64,000 bases of DNA from Pseudomonas paeninsulae (GTDB lineage Bacteria > Pseudomonadota > Gammaproteobacteria > Pseudomonadales > Pseudomonadaceae): assembly GCF_035621475.1 (NCBI RefSeq), contig NZ_CP141799.1, forward strand, positions 4,452,501 through 4,516,500, given 5' to 3'. The notes beneath the pieces are model-generated. The model was not told where the DNA came from. It searched no databases and was given only the letters and a program-made list of their open reading frames with translations. This document shows positions 1 to 10,469 of the stretch, piece by piece (the first letter of the stretch is position 1; the number at the start of each line of letters is the position of its first letter). Both the position numbers and the translations under genes were made by a program.

Positions 1-1399
1 AAATGTACTTGTCGGCCAGCTTGTCGTTGAGCTCGTCGAGGACCTGACGGTGCGAACGCTGACGCGCCTTGAGCGAGTTGTGCAGGCGCCGGCACAGGGC
101 GAAATAGCATTGTTCGCCCAGGGCCTTCTCGACCAGGCTGATCTTGCCATCGGCATACTGGCTGGCGATATCGCTCATGTAGTGAGTAGCGCGCCAGTAG
201 GTCTCGGTGACCATCTCGATATCGGTCGGGCCGAGCAACTCGACCAGGTACTGCACGGTTTCCGGCAGGCTGGTGACATCTTCGATCTGCGGGATCTGGT
301 CGTTGTGTTTCTCCACGTCGGTGACCTGCACCACCAACATGGCGTGGTGCGCGGTCAGCGAGCGGCCGCTCTCGGAGAAGATATGCGGGTGCGGCAGCTC
401 CTGGGCGTCGCAGAACTCTTTCAACATGCCGACCACCACACCGGCGTAGTCGTCCATGTCGTAGTTGATCGAACTGGCGTTGCGCGAGTGGGTGCCGTCG
501 TAGTCGACACCCAGGCCGCCGCCGACGTCGATATGATCGACCGGCAGACCCAGGCCACGCAGCTCGCCGTAATAACGAATGGCTTCCTTGAAGCCGTGCT
601 GGTAGTCGGCCAGGTTGGCGATCTGCGAGCCCATGTGGAAGTGCAGCAGGCGGATGCCTTGATCCAGCTTGGCCGCGCGGAAGCGCTCGACCACCGACAG
701 CAACTGCGCCGCCGACAGACCGAACTTGGACTTCTCGCCGCCGGTGTCGGCCCACTTGGAAGAGGCCAGCGACGATAGGCGCACGCGCAGGCCGATCTGC
801 GGGGCGACCTTGAGCTCGGCCGCCTCCTCGATCACCAACTGCACCTCGGATTCTTTCTCGATGACGATAAACACGTTGTGGCCGAGTTTCTGCCCCATCA
901 GCGCCAGCTTGATGAACTCGCGGTCCTTGTAGCCATTGCAGACAATAGTGCCGCCCTTCGGCGCCAGCGCCAGCACGGCCATCAGCTCGGGCTTGGAGCC
1001 GGCTTCCAGGCCGATGGAGACGTTCTGCGTGGCGATGATGTTCTCGATCACCGCTTCCTGCTGGTTGACCTTGATCGGGTACAGCGCGGTGTAGCAGCTC
1101 TGGTAGTCCAGCCGCGCGATGTTGGCGTCGAAGGCACCGGTCAACTGGCGCACGCGGTCCTGCAGGATGTCCGGAAAACGCACCAACAGCGGCAGGCTGA
1201 GGCCAGTCTGGCGCAACTCATCGATCTGCGCCGACAGGTCGAAGGGCGTGCTGTCGGGGCCATTCGGGCGAACTTCGACGCGGCCCTGGTCATTGATCGC
1301 GAAATAACCCGCGCCCCAATGGCGAATGCCGTAGACGCTGCGGCTGTCCGCTACTGTCCACTGGCTGCCGTCATCTTTGCGTGTGCGTCGTGCAGACAT
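1..1399 (-). CDS. speA: biosynthetic arginine decarboxylase (partial, C-terminus outside window)
   Basis: Converts arginine to agmatine with pyridoxal phosphate, the first step of one putrescine route. The reverse strand reads 466 codons from an ATG at 1399 ([10 protein letters not shown]) preceded by GGAGACC, and runs off the window start without a stop. The PLP lysine lies in YPIKVNQQ at about residue 110, and the barrel motif HFHMGSQ is near residue 250, as in the group IV decarboxylase fold shared with LysA. The family is about 630-640 residues long, so roughly a quarter is missing. The neighbour upstream is a SUI1-like gene, the P. aeruginosa order. Confidence 0.96.
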   Translation of the reverse strand, partial: MSARRTRKDDGSQWTVADSRSVYGIRHWGAGYFAINDQGRVEVRPNGPDSTPFDLSAQIDELRQTGLSLPLLVRFPDILQDRVRQLTGAFDANIARLDYQSCYTALYPIKVNQQEAVIENIIATQNVSIGLEAGSKPELMAVLALAPKGGTIVCNGYKDREFIKLALMGQKLGHNVFIVIEKESEVQLVIEEAAELKVAPQIGLRVRLSSLASSKWADTGGEKSKFGLSAAQLLSVVERFRAAKLDQGIRLLHFHMGSQIANLADYQHGFKEAIRYYGELRGLGLPVDHIDVGGGLGVDYDGTHSRNASSINYDMDDYAGVVVGMLKEFCDAQELPHPHIFSESGRSLTAHHAMLVVQVTDVEKHNDQIPQIEDVTSLPETVQYLVELLGPTDIEMVTETYWRATHYMSDIASQYADGKISLVEKALGEQCYFALCRRLHNSLKARQRSHRQVLDELNDKLADKYI

Positions 1400-1524
1400 C
1401 GAGGTCTCCCTTGCTGGCGATTGAAGCCCCGGATCAAGCGGGGCCCGTGCAGATTAAAGTCTGGAAATGACGATTACCCGGCGATGGACTGGCCATCTGC
1501 CGGGGAAGTTTAGAAAACCTGGGG

Positions 1525-1896
1525 TCAGCCGCCGGATTTTTTGGCTTTGAAGCCATGTTTTAGCAGTTCTTCGAGCAACAGTCCGACGTGATCGCCCTGA
1601 ATCTCGATCACCCCATCCTTCAACGAGCCGCCGCAACCACAGCGTTTCTTCAGGGCGCTGGCCAATTCTTTCAACGGTTCTTCGGCCAGGGGCACGCCAC
1701 TGACGGTGGTCACCGTCTTGCCGCCACGGCCTTTGGTTTCGCGGCGCACGCGGGCGATGCCGTCACCGGCAGGAATCAGGGAGTGCTTGCAGATACAGGC
1801 ATCCACCGGCTGACTGCAGTCCGGGCAATGCCGGCCGCTGTCGGTGGAATACACCAGGCCGCTGAGGGCGGCGAATGACGAAGCTTTCTTGACCAC
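1525..1896 (-). CDS. SUI1/YciH-family translation initiation factor-like protein
   Basis: 123-residue protein related to eukaryotic eIF1 and E. coli YciH. An N-terminal Cys cluster (C24, C27, C34, C36) probably binds a metal. It is followed by the SUI1 domain (about 50-120) with the basic, glycine-rich stretch GRGGKTVTTVSG. I chose the GTG at 1896: GAGGA lies seven bases upstream and the length then matches the P. aeruginosa homologue. Longer frames reach back to 2025 but lack a comparable ribosome site. The precise bacterial role is not settled; YciH is linked to initiation fidelity or stress. It is transcribed toward speA. Confidence 0.88.
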   Translation of the reverse strand: MVKKASSFAALSGLVYSTDSGRHCPDCSQPVDACICKHSLIPAGDGIARVRRETKGRGGKTVTTVSGVPLAEEPLKELASALKKRCGCGGSLKDGVIEIQGDHVGLLLEELLKHGFKAKKSGG

Positions 1897-2224
1897 CGGC
1901 TTTTCCTCATGTGGGGTCAGGATAGCGACTGGCCGATATGCATCGACCGCGAAGCCCCACTCTGGCAGGGGCGGCGCACCCGAGCTGGACGGCTCGGGCT
2001 TGAAGGGCGCGCAGTGTAACGGCAAAGTTGGCGAATGCTAAGAGCAAAGATGCGTCATTAATCGGTGGATTGGCGACGCCGTTCGGGATCCTCCACGGCA
2101 ACGCTCGAAATCCCTGACAAGGCGCGACCTAGGATGGGTTGGCCGCAGGCATAACCTATCAACGCCGCGATTCAGGCAACGCCCAAACCGCATGGGTATC
2201 GCTACGTTCCACCCACTCTAGGTT
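1897..2224. other. gene-free interval between SUI1-like and Nudix genes
   Basis: About 330 bases with no convincing gene. Near 2130-2220 there is a worn copy of the palindromic element seen elsewhere in the window (GGATGGGTT arm and GGGTATCGCTACG arm). The promoter of the SUI1-like gene should lie here, but I see no clear -35/-10 pair. Confidence 0.5.
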
Positions 2225-2761
2225 CTACGCCCTGGTGGCCAAGTAGCGCTCGAGCGCCGCCAGCGAATCGGGACAGTAGGGCTTGCACCGGGTATCAGCC
2301 AAGGCTTCGTCGATCGACATGAAACGCGCCTCCAGCACTTCCTCCGGTTGCAACACCAGCGCGGCATCGGACACCGCCGAGTAAGCCCGGCACCACAAAC
2401 GGCTTTCCGGCGCGTCGTAGAGAAAATGTGCATGCTCGACCAGCACCACATCCTCGATACCCAGCTCCTCGGCCAGCTCGCGAGCAGCAGACTCGGCGTA
2501 ACGCTCCCCCTCCAGCACCATGCCCCCGGCGGCCACATCCCAATAACCCGGGTACAGCGCCTTGCTCAGGGTACGCCGGTGCACACACAACTCACCGGCC
2601 GAGTTGAACAACAGGATGTAGGTGCCACGACCAATCAACCGGCGCTCGCGCAACTCGGCGCGCAGGACACCACCCAGCGGCCGATCCTGCTCGTCGACCC
2701 AGGCAATCAGCTCGGCATCGGAGGCGGCGCGGTGCGCCACCTCGGCGGCAGAAATAGCCAT
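2225..2761 (-). CDS. Nudix hydrolase, YfcD-like
   Basis: 178-residue Nudix enzyme that probably hydrolyses a nucleoside diphosphate linked to another moiety. The Nudix box spans residues 80-102 (G80, E86, R94-E95, E98-E99, G101). The N-terminal part (WVDEQDRPLG) and overall length resemble E. coli YfcD and the isopentenyl-diphosphate isomerase-like branch, so the substrate is uncertain. It follows the DUF2333 gene with only a few bases between them, so the two are likely co-transcribed. This pair is conserved in Pseudomonas. Confidence 0.9.
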   Translation of the reverse strand: MAISAAEVAHRAASDAELIAWVDEQDRPLGGVLRAELRERRLIGRGTYILLFNSAGELCVHRRTLSKALYPGYWDVAAGGMVLEGERYAESAARELAEELGIEDVVLVEHAHFLYDAPESRLWCRAYSAVSDAALVLQPEEVLEARFMSIDEALADTRCKPYCPDSLAALERYLATRA

Positions 2762-2764
2762 TAC

Positions 2765-3832
2765 CTAGCCCTGCGACAGCAGTTGACGCAGATCGATGAG
2801 CCCGGCGTTGGCCCGCGAAATATAGTTGGCCATCACCAGCGAATGGTTGGCCAGCAGACCATAGCCACTGCCATTGAGGATCATCGGACTCCACAGGGTT
2901 TCCTGCGCGGCCTCCAGCTCGCGGATCACCTGACGCAGGCTGACGGTGGCGTTCTTCTTCACCAGGACATCGGCGAAATCCACTTCGATGGCGCGCAGCA
3001 GATGCGACAGCGCCCAGGCCTGGCCACGGGCTTCGTAGAACACGTTGTCGATCTGCATCCACGGCGTCTCGTAAGCACCCTCGTTGACATGCACCGCCTG
3101 GCCTTCGACCGCACCTTTCAGACCGGTTTCGGTGTTCAGGCGCACCTGACCGACGCTGGCAGACAAGCGCTGCGACAGCGAGCCCAGACGGGTCGCGGCA
3201 TCGCCTAGCCAGGCGTTGAGGTTATCGGCACGGGTATAGAACTGCGCGTTCGACTTGCTTGGGTCGCCCAGCCGCGTCAAATAGCGATCGAGTGACTTGA
3301 TCGCTTCGCGATACTCCGCCTCGGATGCCGGCAGCGCCCAGCTCTTGTTGTCGAAGTGGAAGCGTGGCTCGGCCTTGGCCAGGTCCGGATCTTCGGTGGA
3401 CTGCGACTGCGAGCGGGTGAAGTCCTTGCGCAGGGCGCGCGCCATGTCACGCACCTGCACCAGCACACCAAATTCCCAGCTCGGCATATTGTCCAGCCAC
3501 AGCCCCGGCGGGGCGAGGTCGTTGGACAGGTAACCGCCCGGCTTATCCAGCAAGGTGCTGGCGACATGCTTCAGGGTGGCCGCCGTGGTGTAGCCATTGA
3601 CCATCTGGTGCTGCGCGCCTTGTGCCGCGGCCTGGGCGCGCTGCTGCACCGGGAATTGCTCCGGTTCCTGACTCCAGTACCAGCCGACCACCAGCGCCAG
3701 CAACAGGTACAGGCCGAGCAAGCCGCCTATTGTGCGGCTGAGCCAGCCACCTCCCAGGTAACTGCGCACGTTATCCACAGAGTCATCGACGCTGTCGCGC
3801 GCGCCTGCAGTGCGTTTTTTCCAGTCCAGCAT
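2765..3832 (-). CDS. DUF2333 family membrane-anchored protein
   Basis: 355-residue protein of unknown function, conserved among gammaproteobacteria. A cytoplasmic N-terminus rich in charged residues is followed by a single transmembrane helix (about 34-53, GGLLGLYLLLALVVGWYW). The rest is a large, mostly helical extracytoplasmic region without Cys pairs. Its start is ATG at 3832. It is upstream of and nearly touching the Nudix gene, suggesting one operon. The gcbA homologue diverges from it, so the shared interval 3833-4101 should hold both promoters. Confidence 0.88.
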   Translation of the reverse strand: MLDWKKRTAGARDSVDDSVDNVRSYLGGGWLSRTIGGLLGLYLLLALVVGWYWSQEPEQFPVQQRAQAAAQGAQHQMVNGYTTAATLKHVASTLLDKPGGYLSNDLAPPGLWLDNMPSWEFGVLVQVRDMARALRKDFTRSQSQSTEDPDLAKAEPRFHFDNKSWALPASEAEYREAIKSLDRYLTRLGDPSKSNAQFYTRADNLNAWLGDAATRLGSLSQRLSASVGQVRLNTETGLKGAVEGQAVHVNEGAYETPWMQIDNVFYEARGQAWALSHLLRAIEVDFADVLVKKNATVSLRQVIRELEAAQETLWSPMILNGSGYGLLANHSLVMANYISRANAGLIDLRQLLSQG

Positions 3833-4101
3833 GGCAATGTCCTTTATCTACGGCATTTGGCTGTTCGACCACAACCCTACACCCAAGGTTGCGCAATCGC
3901 CTCGCACTATAAATGAAGCGTAGGCCGATGCGCAGCGCTGGGCAGTAAACTTGCCGCCGCTGAAACTCCCGGCCCGCGTAATGGTCAATGTGACCGAAGG
4001 CTCACGCTGATAGATCGGTGGTACTGCCGGGCAAAACAGCAGTGATAGCATGGAGCCACCAAGGAAGACTGTTTCCTCCGCCCTCCACCGGAATCCGGGC
4101 C

Positions 4102-5721
4102 ATGACCGAGCACGAAGACCCCAGTCTCGACCGACTCAAGCAGCACTTTGCCCAACGCGTGATTCATCAGGCGCGACAGACCCTGGAAATCTGGCAACGC
4201 CTGCAACGCAATGAGTGGAACGAGCACGGCATGCACGAGCTGCGCGATGCCACCCTGCTGCTGCAACGCTACGCCGAGCGTTTCGAGCAGGCCGAGCACC
4301 GCCAACTGGCCCGGAGCATTGGCAATTGCCTGCAGGCGATCACGGACAATCGTGGCCGCCTCAACAGCGAGCTGATCAGCGAACTCAACCAGCTTATGCA
4401 ACGCCTGTCGCGCACCGGACTGCGTCACGGTGACAGCTTCGGGCAAACCGTGCTGCCGCCGCTACGCAAACCGGTGTACCTGGCCCTGCAACATCTCGAG
4501 CGGGCCGAGCGCCTGGCGCAGCAGCTGGGGTACTTCGGCATGACAGCGCTACCACTGGACAGCGCCAACGCCTTTCGCGCGGCGATGCTCGAGCGTCACC
4601 CGGCCGCCATCCTCATGGACGTGGACTTCTCCGGCCCCGGAGCCGGCTTGCAACTGGCCCAAGCGGTGCAGCAAGACCTGGAAGAGAAGATTCCCCTGTT
4701 GTTCTACAGTCACCTGGACACCGACCTGCCGGCCCGCCTGGCGGCGGTGCGCGCCGGCGGCCAGGAGTTTTTCACCGGCACCCTGGACGCCTCCAGCCTG
4801 CTCGAACGCATCGAAGTGCTCGCCCATGTGGCGCAGTACGAACCCTACAAAGTGCTGATCGTCGACGACTCGCGCGCCCAGGCCACCTATACCGAACGGG
4901 CGCTCAACAGCGCCGGAATCCTCACCCGCACGCTGATCGAACCGATCCAGACGATGACCGAGCTGGCTGAATTCCAGCCAGACCTGATCATTCTCGACAT
5001 GTACATGCCGGACTGCAACGGCACCGAACTGGCCAAGGTGATCCGCCACAACGACCGCTACGTCAGCGTGCCGATCATCTACCTGTCTGCCGAAGACGAC
5101 CTCGACAAGCAGCTCGACGCCATGAGTGAGGGCGGCGACGACTTCCTCACCAAACCGATCAAGCCGCGTCACCTGATCGCCACCGTGCGCAACCGCGCCG
5201 CCCGCGCGCGCAACCTCAAGGCGCGCATGGTGCGCGACAGCCTCACCGGCCTGTACAACCACACCCACTGTCTGCAATTGCTCGAAGATGCGCGCTGCCG
5301 CGCCCAGCGTGATCAGCAGCCGCTGAGCTTCGCCATGCTCGATATCGACTTCTTCAAGAAGGTCAACGACAACTATGGCCACCCCATGGGCGACCGGGTG
5401 ATCAAGAGCCTGGCCCTGTTCCTCAAGCAGCGCCTGCGCAAGAGCGACCACATCGGCCGCTACGGCGGCGAAGAGTTCGCCGTGGTCATGCCCAACACCA
5501 ACGCCCAAGCCGCCTACCAGGTGCTCGACGAGATTCGCCGGCGCTTCGCCGAGATCCACTACCCGGCACAGCCGCTCGATCTGTCCTGCACCTTCAGCGG
5601 CGGCATCGCCCAACTGCAGGGCGAGATGAGCAGCCAAACCCTGACCCAGCACGCCGACGAGGCGCTCTACGTGGCCAAGCACGGCGGGCGCAATCGGGTC
5701 GAGGTGTTCAACCCTGACTGA
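4102..5721 (+). CDS. gcbA: diguanylate cyclase with two receiver domains, GcbA/AdcA-like
   Basis: 539-residue response-regulator cyclase that makes c-di-GMP from GTP; its P. aeruginosa and P. fluorescens homologues affect attachment and dispersal. A helical N-terminus and a degenerate receiver (about 130-240) precede an intact receiver (from about 250; acidic pair in LIVDDS, phospho-acceptor in LIILDMYMP near 299, KPI lysine). The GGDEF domain carries GGEEF at about 454-458 and an inhibitory site RKSD just before it, so product feedback is likely. The start is the ATG at 4102 (MTEHEDPSLD); an upstream GTG at 4018 extends into sequence lacking family similarity. Confidence 0.93.
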   Translation: MTEHEDPSLDRLKQHFAQRVIHQARQTLEIWQRLQRNEWNEHGMHELRDATLLLQRYAERFEQAEHRQLARSIGNCLQAITDNRGRLNSELISELNQLMQRLSRTGLRHGDSFGQTVLPPLRKPVYLALQHLERAERLAQQLGYFGMTALPLDSANAFRAAMLERHPAAILMDVDFSGPGAGLQLAQAVQQDLEEKIPLLFYSHLDTDLPARLAAVRAGGQEFFTGTLDASSLLERIEVLAHVAQYEPYKVLIVDDSRAQATYTERALNSAGILTRTLIEPIQTMTELAEFQPDLIILDMYMPDCNGTELAKVIRHNDRYVSVPIIYLSAEDDLDKQLDAMSEGGDDFLTKPIKPRHLIATVRNRAARARNLKARMVRDSLTGLYNHTHCLQLLEDARCRAQRDQQPLSFAMLDIDFFKKVNDNYGHPMGDRVIKSLALFLKQRLRKSDHIGRYGGEEFAVVMPNTNAQAAYQVLDEIRRRFAEIHYPAQPLDLSCTFSGGIAQLQGEMSSQTLTQHADEALYVAKHGGRNRVEVFNPD

Positions 5722-5736
5722 GAACGCTCGCCTACT

Positions 5737-5758
5737 GCGGCCGTTTCCAAACGGCCGC
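5737..5758. terminator. perfect hairpin after the gcbA homologue
   Basis: A 10-bp GC-rich stem (GCGGCCGTTT with its complement) with a 2-base loop lies 16 bases after the stop. There is no T-run, so it may be a weak terminator or a transcript-stabilising hairpin. Confidence 0.35.
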
Positions 5759-5965
5759 TGCGGCGTTGCGCGCCTTGCCGCGAACGCCTGGAGACGCTCT
5801 CGCGACGGCGCTCGATATGTCCACAATCTCTGAGCGCAAATAATCCCTGGGTTACCTGCGCCGTCATAACCCTGTCATGAAAACGCAATAACTTCAGCGA
5901 CATAGCGGTTGTGCCCAGACGTCATAGGGTGCACGCCAGCACCCTTCCGTCTGCGGTCGAGTCCT

Positions 5966-7930
5966 ATGCGCCTGAAATCACTTACCAACCTCAATACCCT
6001 GCTGCTGGTCACCGTGTGCGTGGCGCTGGCCGCCACCCTCTGGTGGTCGCAACGCGCCCTGGAGCGCCCTTATCTGCTGATGGAGCGCTACCTGAGCCTG
6101 TCCCAGCAGTTCCAGCGGGAGGCGGCGCGCAACATCCTCGGTTATCTCGGCAGCGGTGACGCCCTACAGCACAGCGCGGCGCTCCAGGCCTTGGCCAATC
6201 TGGCTCCCGCCATTGCCGAGCTGCCGCCACAACTGGCCGAGGGGGTGCGCCCCAGCCTGGCCGAGCTGCAAAGTTTCAGCGCCAACCAACTGCTCGCCGC
6301 CGGCAAGCTGGCTGGCGACCCTCAGGGCTTGCTGCTGCAGGCCGAGCGCGAGATGGGCAGCGCCCTGGAGCAACTAGCGGACTATGCGGACAGCGGCATC
6401 AGCAATGCGGCGAGCACATACCGCCAGCCATTGTTTGTCGCGGCCCAGCACCTGACTCGCCTGGCCCACGCCCGCGACAAGCTGGTCAGCAGTGGACGCA
6501 GCGAACTGGCCAGCGACGTCGAACGCGAACTGGCTGCGCTCGGCCTGCAGGCTCAAGCCCTGGAGGCCCTGCCCTTGCTCGGTGTGGCCGATGACAGCCG
6601 CTCTGGCAGCGATGCCTTTTCCGCCCTACTGGGCCTCGCCGGCGACAGTGACAGCACGCCAGCAGAAGATCGCGGCATCGCCCTCAAGCGCGATCTGGCC
6701 AGCCTGATCAGTCGCTACCCGAGCGAACTGCAACGCACCCGTCGCCTGATCGAACAGCGCACCGCCCTGGCCAGCGCCACCCGCAGCCAGGTCGATGGCG
6801 TGCAACAGGCCCTCGCCACCCTGGAGCCGGCCGTGCGCGCCGAACATGGGCGAATCCAGGCTGAAGTGCGCCTGCTCCAGGGCCTGATGATCGGCCTGAT
6901 TCTGCTGATTGCGCTGACCATCGATACCATTCAACGGCGCCTGACCAAGGTCCTCAACCATCTGGTACCAGCTCTGTCGGCCTGGGCCCAGGGCGATTTC
7001 GCCGAGAACATCACGCTCGGTTCACGCACCCGCGAACTGTGCGACATCGAGGCATCGCTGAATCGCCTGCGCGCCTATCTGGTCGGCCTGGTCGGCAGCA
7101 TCCGCCTGCATGCCGAACAGGTTGCCGGCTCCAGCCGCACCCTGGCCGATCTCAGCGGCGGCCTGCATGCCGGCGCCGAACGCCAGGCCGGCGATACCGC
7201 CCAGATTCGCGATGCCCTCGGCGATCTGGAGGCGACCATCCAGCAAGTCGCCGGTGATGCCAGTCAGGCCGCCGATGCCAGCCGCGATGCCGACCGCGCC
7301 CTGGAACAAGGCCAGCAGGTGATCGGCCAGAGCCTCAGCGGGCTGCATGCGCTGGTCGGCGAAGTACAGGACAACGCCCAGGCCATCGAACGCCTGGCCG
7401 AGGAAACCGCAACCATCGGCAATGTGCTGACGGTGATCCGCAGCATCGCCGAGCAAACCAACCTGCTGGCCCTCAACGCCGCCATCGAAGCGGCCCGCGC
7501 CGGCGAGGCTGGACGCGGTTTCGCCGTGGTCGCCGACGAGGTGCGCTCACTGTCGCAGCGCACCAGCGGTGCCACAGCAGAAATCCAGGAACTGATCGGC
7601 CGCCTGCAACTGGCCGCCCGACAATCGGTCAGCGCCATGCGTACCCAGGTCGAACACGCCCAGGCCAGCGCCGGCCAGGCCGAGGCGGCCGATGGTGCGC
7701 TGGACGAAATCATCGCGGCGATTCGTACCATCGCCAGCATGGCCGAGCGCATCGCCGACGCCACCGCCCAGCAGAGCGGCGCGGTCAGCGAGATTCGTGG
7801 CCACAGCGAGCGCATCCACCAACTCGGCGGCGACAACCTGGTGCGCATCGGCGAAGGTCGCCAGCAAGGCGATCGGCTGCTGCAGGTGGGTGACCAGTTG
7901 CACACCGCAGTCCAGGCGTTTCGCCTGTAA
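5966..7930 (+). CDS. ctpL: methyl-accepting chemotaxis protein, CtpL-like
   Basis: 654-residue chemoreceptor. Two membrane helices (about 10-27 and 305-325) bracket a helical periplasmic ligand domain. A HAMP-like segment and a long coiled-coil signalling region follow, with the hairpin tip near 495-535 ([19 protein letters not shown], then [12 protein letters not shown]). At the same locus P. aeruginosa carries CtpL, a receptor for chemotaxis at low phosphate; the symbol rests on synteny and architecture, not on a ligand test. I prefer ATG 5966 ([10 protein letters not shown]), directly before the first helix, over the upstream GTG 5909. Confidence 0.85.
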   Translation: MRLKSLTNLNTLLLVTVCVALAATLWWSQRALERPYLLMERYLSLSQQFQREAARNILGYLGSGDALQHSAALQALANLAPAIAELPPQLAEGVRPSLAELQSFSANQLLAAGKLAGDPQGLLLQAEREMGSALEQLADYADSGISNAASTYRQPLFVAAQHLTRLAHARDKLVSSGRSELASDVERELAALGLQAQALEALPLLGVADDSRSGSDAFSALLGLAGDSDSTPAEDRGIALKRDLASLISRYPSELQRTRRLIEQRTALASATRSQVDGVQQALATLEPAVRAEHGRIQAEVRLLQGLMIGLILLIALTIDTIQRRLTKVLNHLVPALSAWAQGDFAENITLGSRTRELCDIEASLNRLRAYLVGLVGSIRLHAEQVAGSSRTLADLSGGLHAGAERQAGDTAQIRDALGDLEATIQQVAGDASQAADASRDADRALEQGQQVIGQSLSGLHALVGEVQDNAQAIERLAEETATIGNVLTVIRSIAEQTNLLALNAAIEAARAGEAGRGFAVVADEVRSLSQRTSGATAEIQELIGRLQLAARQSVSAMRTQVEHAQASAGQAEAADGALDEIIAAIRTIASMAERIADATAQQSGAVSEIRGHSERIHQLGGDNLVRIGEGRQQGDRLLQVGDQLHTAVQAFRL

Positions 7931-8100
7931 CAGACCAGGCAAGGCGCCCGACCGACTAGCCGCGGCCATCTGTCGCAGGCGCGCCATACCGGCGGTCTTG
8001 CCGGCCATTGAGGCGCCTGACAAGACCGCTTACAGCCTGGCCCTGCCGCTGGGGCGCCAGCTTGGTTATGATGTGGGAACTTCCGACCCGCGAGACCGCC

Positions 8101-9882
8101 ATGCGCCGCTTGCTCTACCTGATCCTGCTGCTGGTTGCCCTGCCCGCCGGCGCTGGCCTGTTCGATAACCGCCCCGCCCCGGCACCGCTGGGCGCGGCGC
8201 TGAATAACAGCGCAGATTTCCTCCCCGTACGCGAGGCGTTCAGGCTCAGCCTGATCGACAGCTCGAGCGACTCGATCAAACTGCGCTTCGTCGCTGCCGA
8301 GGGCTACTACCTCTACAAACACCGCTTCCAATTCAGCAGCGAGCCGGCCGATATTGACCTGAGCGCTGCGCAACTGCCGGCCGGCAAGGCCAAGGTCGAC
8401 GAATACTTCGGCGATGTCGAGGTGTACTACGGCGTGCTGGATGTCGAGCTGCCACTGGATAATCCGGACAACCGCCCATTCAATCTCAACGTCAGCTACC
8501 AGGGCTGCGCCGACCAGGGCTTGTGTTACCCGCCGGAAACCGAGCAGCTGAAGATTGCCGGCGGCGTGCCTGCCCCCAGCGCCACGCCGGGCACACCCGA
8601 CTCCCCAAGCAACAGCTGGAGCTGGAGCGATCTGGCGCTGTTCTTCTTGGCGGGGCTGGGTCTGACCTTTACCCCGTGCGTCTTGCCGATGCTGCCGATC
8701 CTCTCCGGCGTGGTGTTGCGTGGCCAGGTTGGCGGCCTGCGCAGCTTCAGCCTGTCGCTGGCCTACGTGCTGCCGATGGCGGCCTGCTTCGCCGTGCTTG
8801 GCGCCCTGATGGGGGTCTTCGGCGCCGGCCTCAACCTGCAGGCGCGCCTGCAGTCGGCCTGGATTCTGGTGCCCTTCGCCGCCTTCTTCGCCCTGTTCGC
8901 CCTGGCCATGTTCGGGGTCTATGAACTGCGCCTGCCGCGCCGTTTCAGCGAACCGTTGGACCGTCTGGCCGGCAAGACCCGCGGCGGCTCCCACGCTAAC
9001 GCGGCGGTGCTTGGCGTGCTCTCCAGCCTGCTGGTGTCGCCCTGCGTGTCGGCCCCCCTGGTCGGCGCCCTGCTCTATATCAGTGCCAGCGGCGACGCGC
9101 TGGGCGGCGGCTTGAAACTGTTCGCCCTGGGCTTGGGCATGGGCGCGCCACTGGTGCTGTTCGCCACAGGAGGGGGCGCCCTGTTGCCAAAGTCGGGCAC
9201 CTGGATGGTCGGCGTGCGCAACGCTTTCGGCGTCCTGCTGCTCGGCGTGGCCATCTGGCTGCTCGAACGGGTGCTGCCCGGCCAGCTGTCCCTGGCACTC
9301 TGGGGCCTGCTCGCCGGCGGCGTGGCGCTGTTTCTCGGCGCCCTGGAACTCGGGCCGAAAACCCACAAGCAGAAACTCGGCCAGCTGGCCGGTCTGGCGC
9401 TGCTGGTCTACGCCCTGGCCGCCTGGACCGGCGCCCTGCAAGGCCAGAACGATCCATTGCGCCCACTCGGACGCATGCCACTGGCCAGCAACTCAAGCGA
9501 ACGACTGGAACCGAGCAGCTGGCAGACCATCAGCAGCCCGGCCGAGCTGGACGCGGCCTTTGCCGCCGCGCAAAGCGCAGGGAAACCGCTGATGCTCGAC
9601 TGGTACGCCGACTGGTGCATCAGCTGCAAGGTAATCGAGCGCGAAGTGCTAACCGCCGCGCAAGTCGCCAGCCAACTGGGCGACTATCGCCTGGTGCGCT
9701 TCGACATCACCGAGAGCAGCCCGGCCCAGCGTGCCCTGCTCGATCGCTACCAACTGTTTGGCCCCCCGGCGATCCTGTTGTTCGATGCCAAGGGTGACGA
9801 ATGGCGGGACCTGCGCGTGGTCGGTGAAATTGACGCGGCAGACTTCGCCACTCGCCTCAACCAGGCAAGCGAACGTTTCTAA
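8101..9882 (+). CDS. dsbD: thiol:disulfide interchange protein DsbD
   Basis: 593-residue inner-membrane protein that carries electrons from cytoplasmic thioredoxin to periplasmic DsbC, DsbG and cytochrome-maturation proteins. It has a signal peptide (1-18), a periplasmic alpha domain with C136 and C142, and a multi-helix membrane core with the cysteines in FTPCVLP (about 193) and VSPCVSAP (about 315). The C-terminal thioredoxin-like domain carries WCISC (about 506 and 509). All three redox pairs are present, so it should be active. The start is ATG 8101. aroQ follows after 121 bases. Confidence 0.97.
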   Translation: MRRLLYLILLLVALPAGAGLFDNRPAPAPLGAALNNSADFLPVREAFRLSLIDSSSDSIKLRFVAAEGYYLYKHRFQFSSEPADIDLSAAQLPAGKAKVDEYFGDVEVYYGVLDVELPLDNPDNRPFNLNVSYQGCADQGLCYPPETEQLKIAGGVPAPSATPGTPDSPSNSWSWSDLALFFLAGLGLTFTPCVLPMLPILSGVVLRGQVGGLRSFSLSLAYVLPMAACFAVLGALMGVFGAGLNLQARLQSAWILVPFAAFFALFALAMFGVYELRLPRRFSEPLDRLAGKTRGGSHANAAVLGVLSSLLVSPCVSAPLVGALLYISASGDALGGGLKLFALGLGMGAPLVLFATGGGALLPKSGTWMVGVRNAFGVLLLGVAIWLLERVLPGQLSLALWGLLAGGVALFLGALELGPKTHKQKLGQLAGLALLVYALAAWTGALQGQNDPLRPLGRMPLASNSSERLEPSSWQTISSPAELDAAFAAAQSAGKPLMLDWYADWCISCKVIEREVLTAAQVASQLGDYRLVRFDITESSPAQRALLDRYQLFGPPAILLFDAKGDEWRDLRVVGEIDAADFATRLNQASERF

Positions 9883-10003
9883 CGCCCACCGCCGTATGAA
9901 TGACGCAAACTACCGCCATCGTGTCGACTACTGCTGGTAACTGGACAGCCTTGCGCCGTCTCCGGCATAGTCCGCCAGTGCAAACAACAAGGAACACCGG
10001 ATC

Positions 10004-10447
10004 ATGGCCACCCTACTGGTGCTGCACGGCCCCAATCTCAATTTGCTCGGTACCCGCGAACCGGGCGTCTATGGCGCCACCACCCTGGAACAGATCAATC
10101 TCGACCTGGAGCGCCGCGCCCGCGAGGCTGGCCATCATCTGCTCTACCTGCAGAGCAATGCCGAGTACGAGCTGATCGAGCGGATTCACGCCGCAAAAGG
10201 CGAAGGTGTCGACTTTATCCTGATCAATCCCGCCGCTTTCACCCATACCAGCGTCGCATTACGTGACGCATTGCTGGCAGTGAGCATCCCATTCATCGAA
10301 GTGCATCTGTCCAACGTGCATAAACGCGAAGCTTTCCGCCATCACTCCTACTTTTCCGATGTCGCAGTAGGGGTGATCTGCGGTCTTGGCGCCAGCGGTT
10401 ACCGGCTGGCCCTGGAGGCCGCACTTGAACAACTTGAACAGCCCTGA
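10004..10447 (+). CDS. aroQ: type II 3-dehydroquinate dehydratase
   Basis: 147-residue cytoplasmic enzyme, third step of the shikimate pathway. It has the N-terminal [13 protein letters not shown] signature, the catalytic Tyr of GVYG (about 23), NPAAFTHTS and the EVHLSNVH segment with the second catalytic His. The length is usual for the dodecameric type II family. ATG 10004 follows AAGGAACACC. It lies 22 bases before accB, the common pseudomonad arrangement in which aroQ, accB and accC are transcribed together. Confidence 0.98.
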   Translation: MATLLVLHGPNLNLLGTREPGVYGATTLEQINLDLERRAREAGHHLLYLQSNAEYELIERIHAAKGEGVDFILINPAAFTHTSVALRDALLAVSIPFIEVHLSNVHKREAFRHHSYFSDVAVGVICGLGASGYRLALEAALEQLEQP

Positions 10448-10469
10448 CCTCACTGGGAGTTGAGCCACT

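Noticed and set aside
4018..4101. Upstream start for the gcbA homologue
   Set aside because: The extra 28 residues show no family similarity, and the ATG at 4102 gives the expected length.
7264..9441. 725-codon open frame on the minus strand
   Set aside because: It lies antisense to the chemoreceptor and dsbD, both with complete domain motifs. Its product is Gln/Ala/His-rich low-complexity sequence, as expected from antisense of GC-rich coding DNA.
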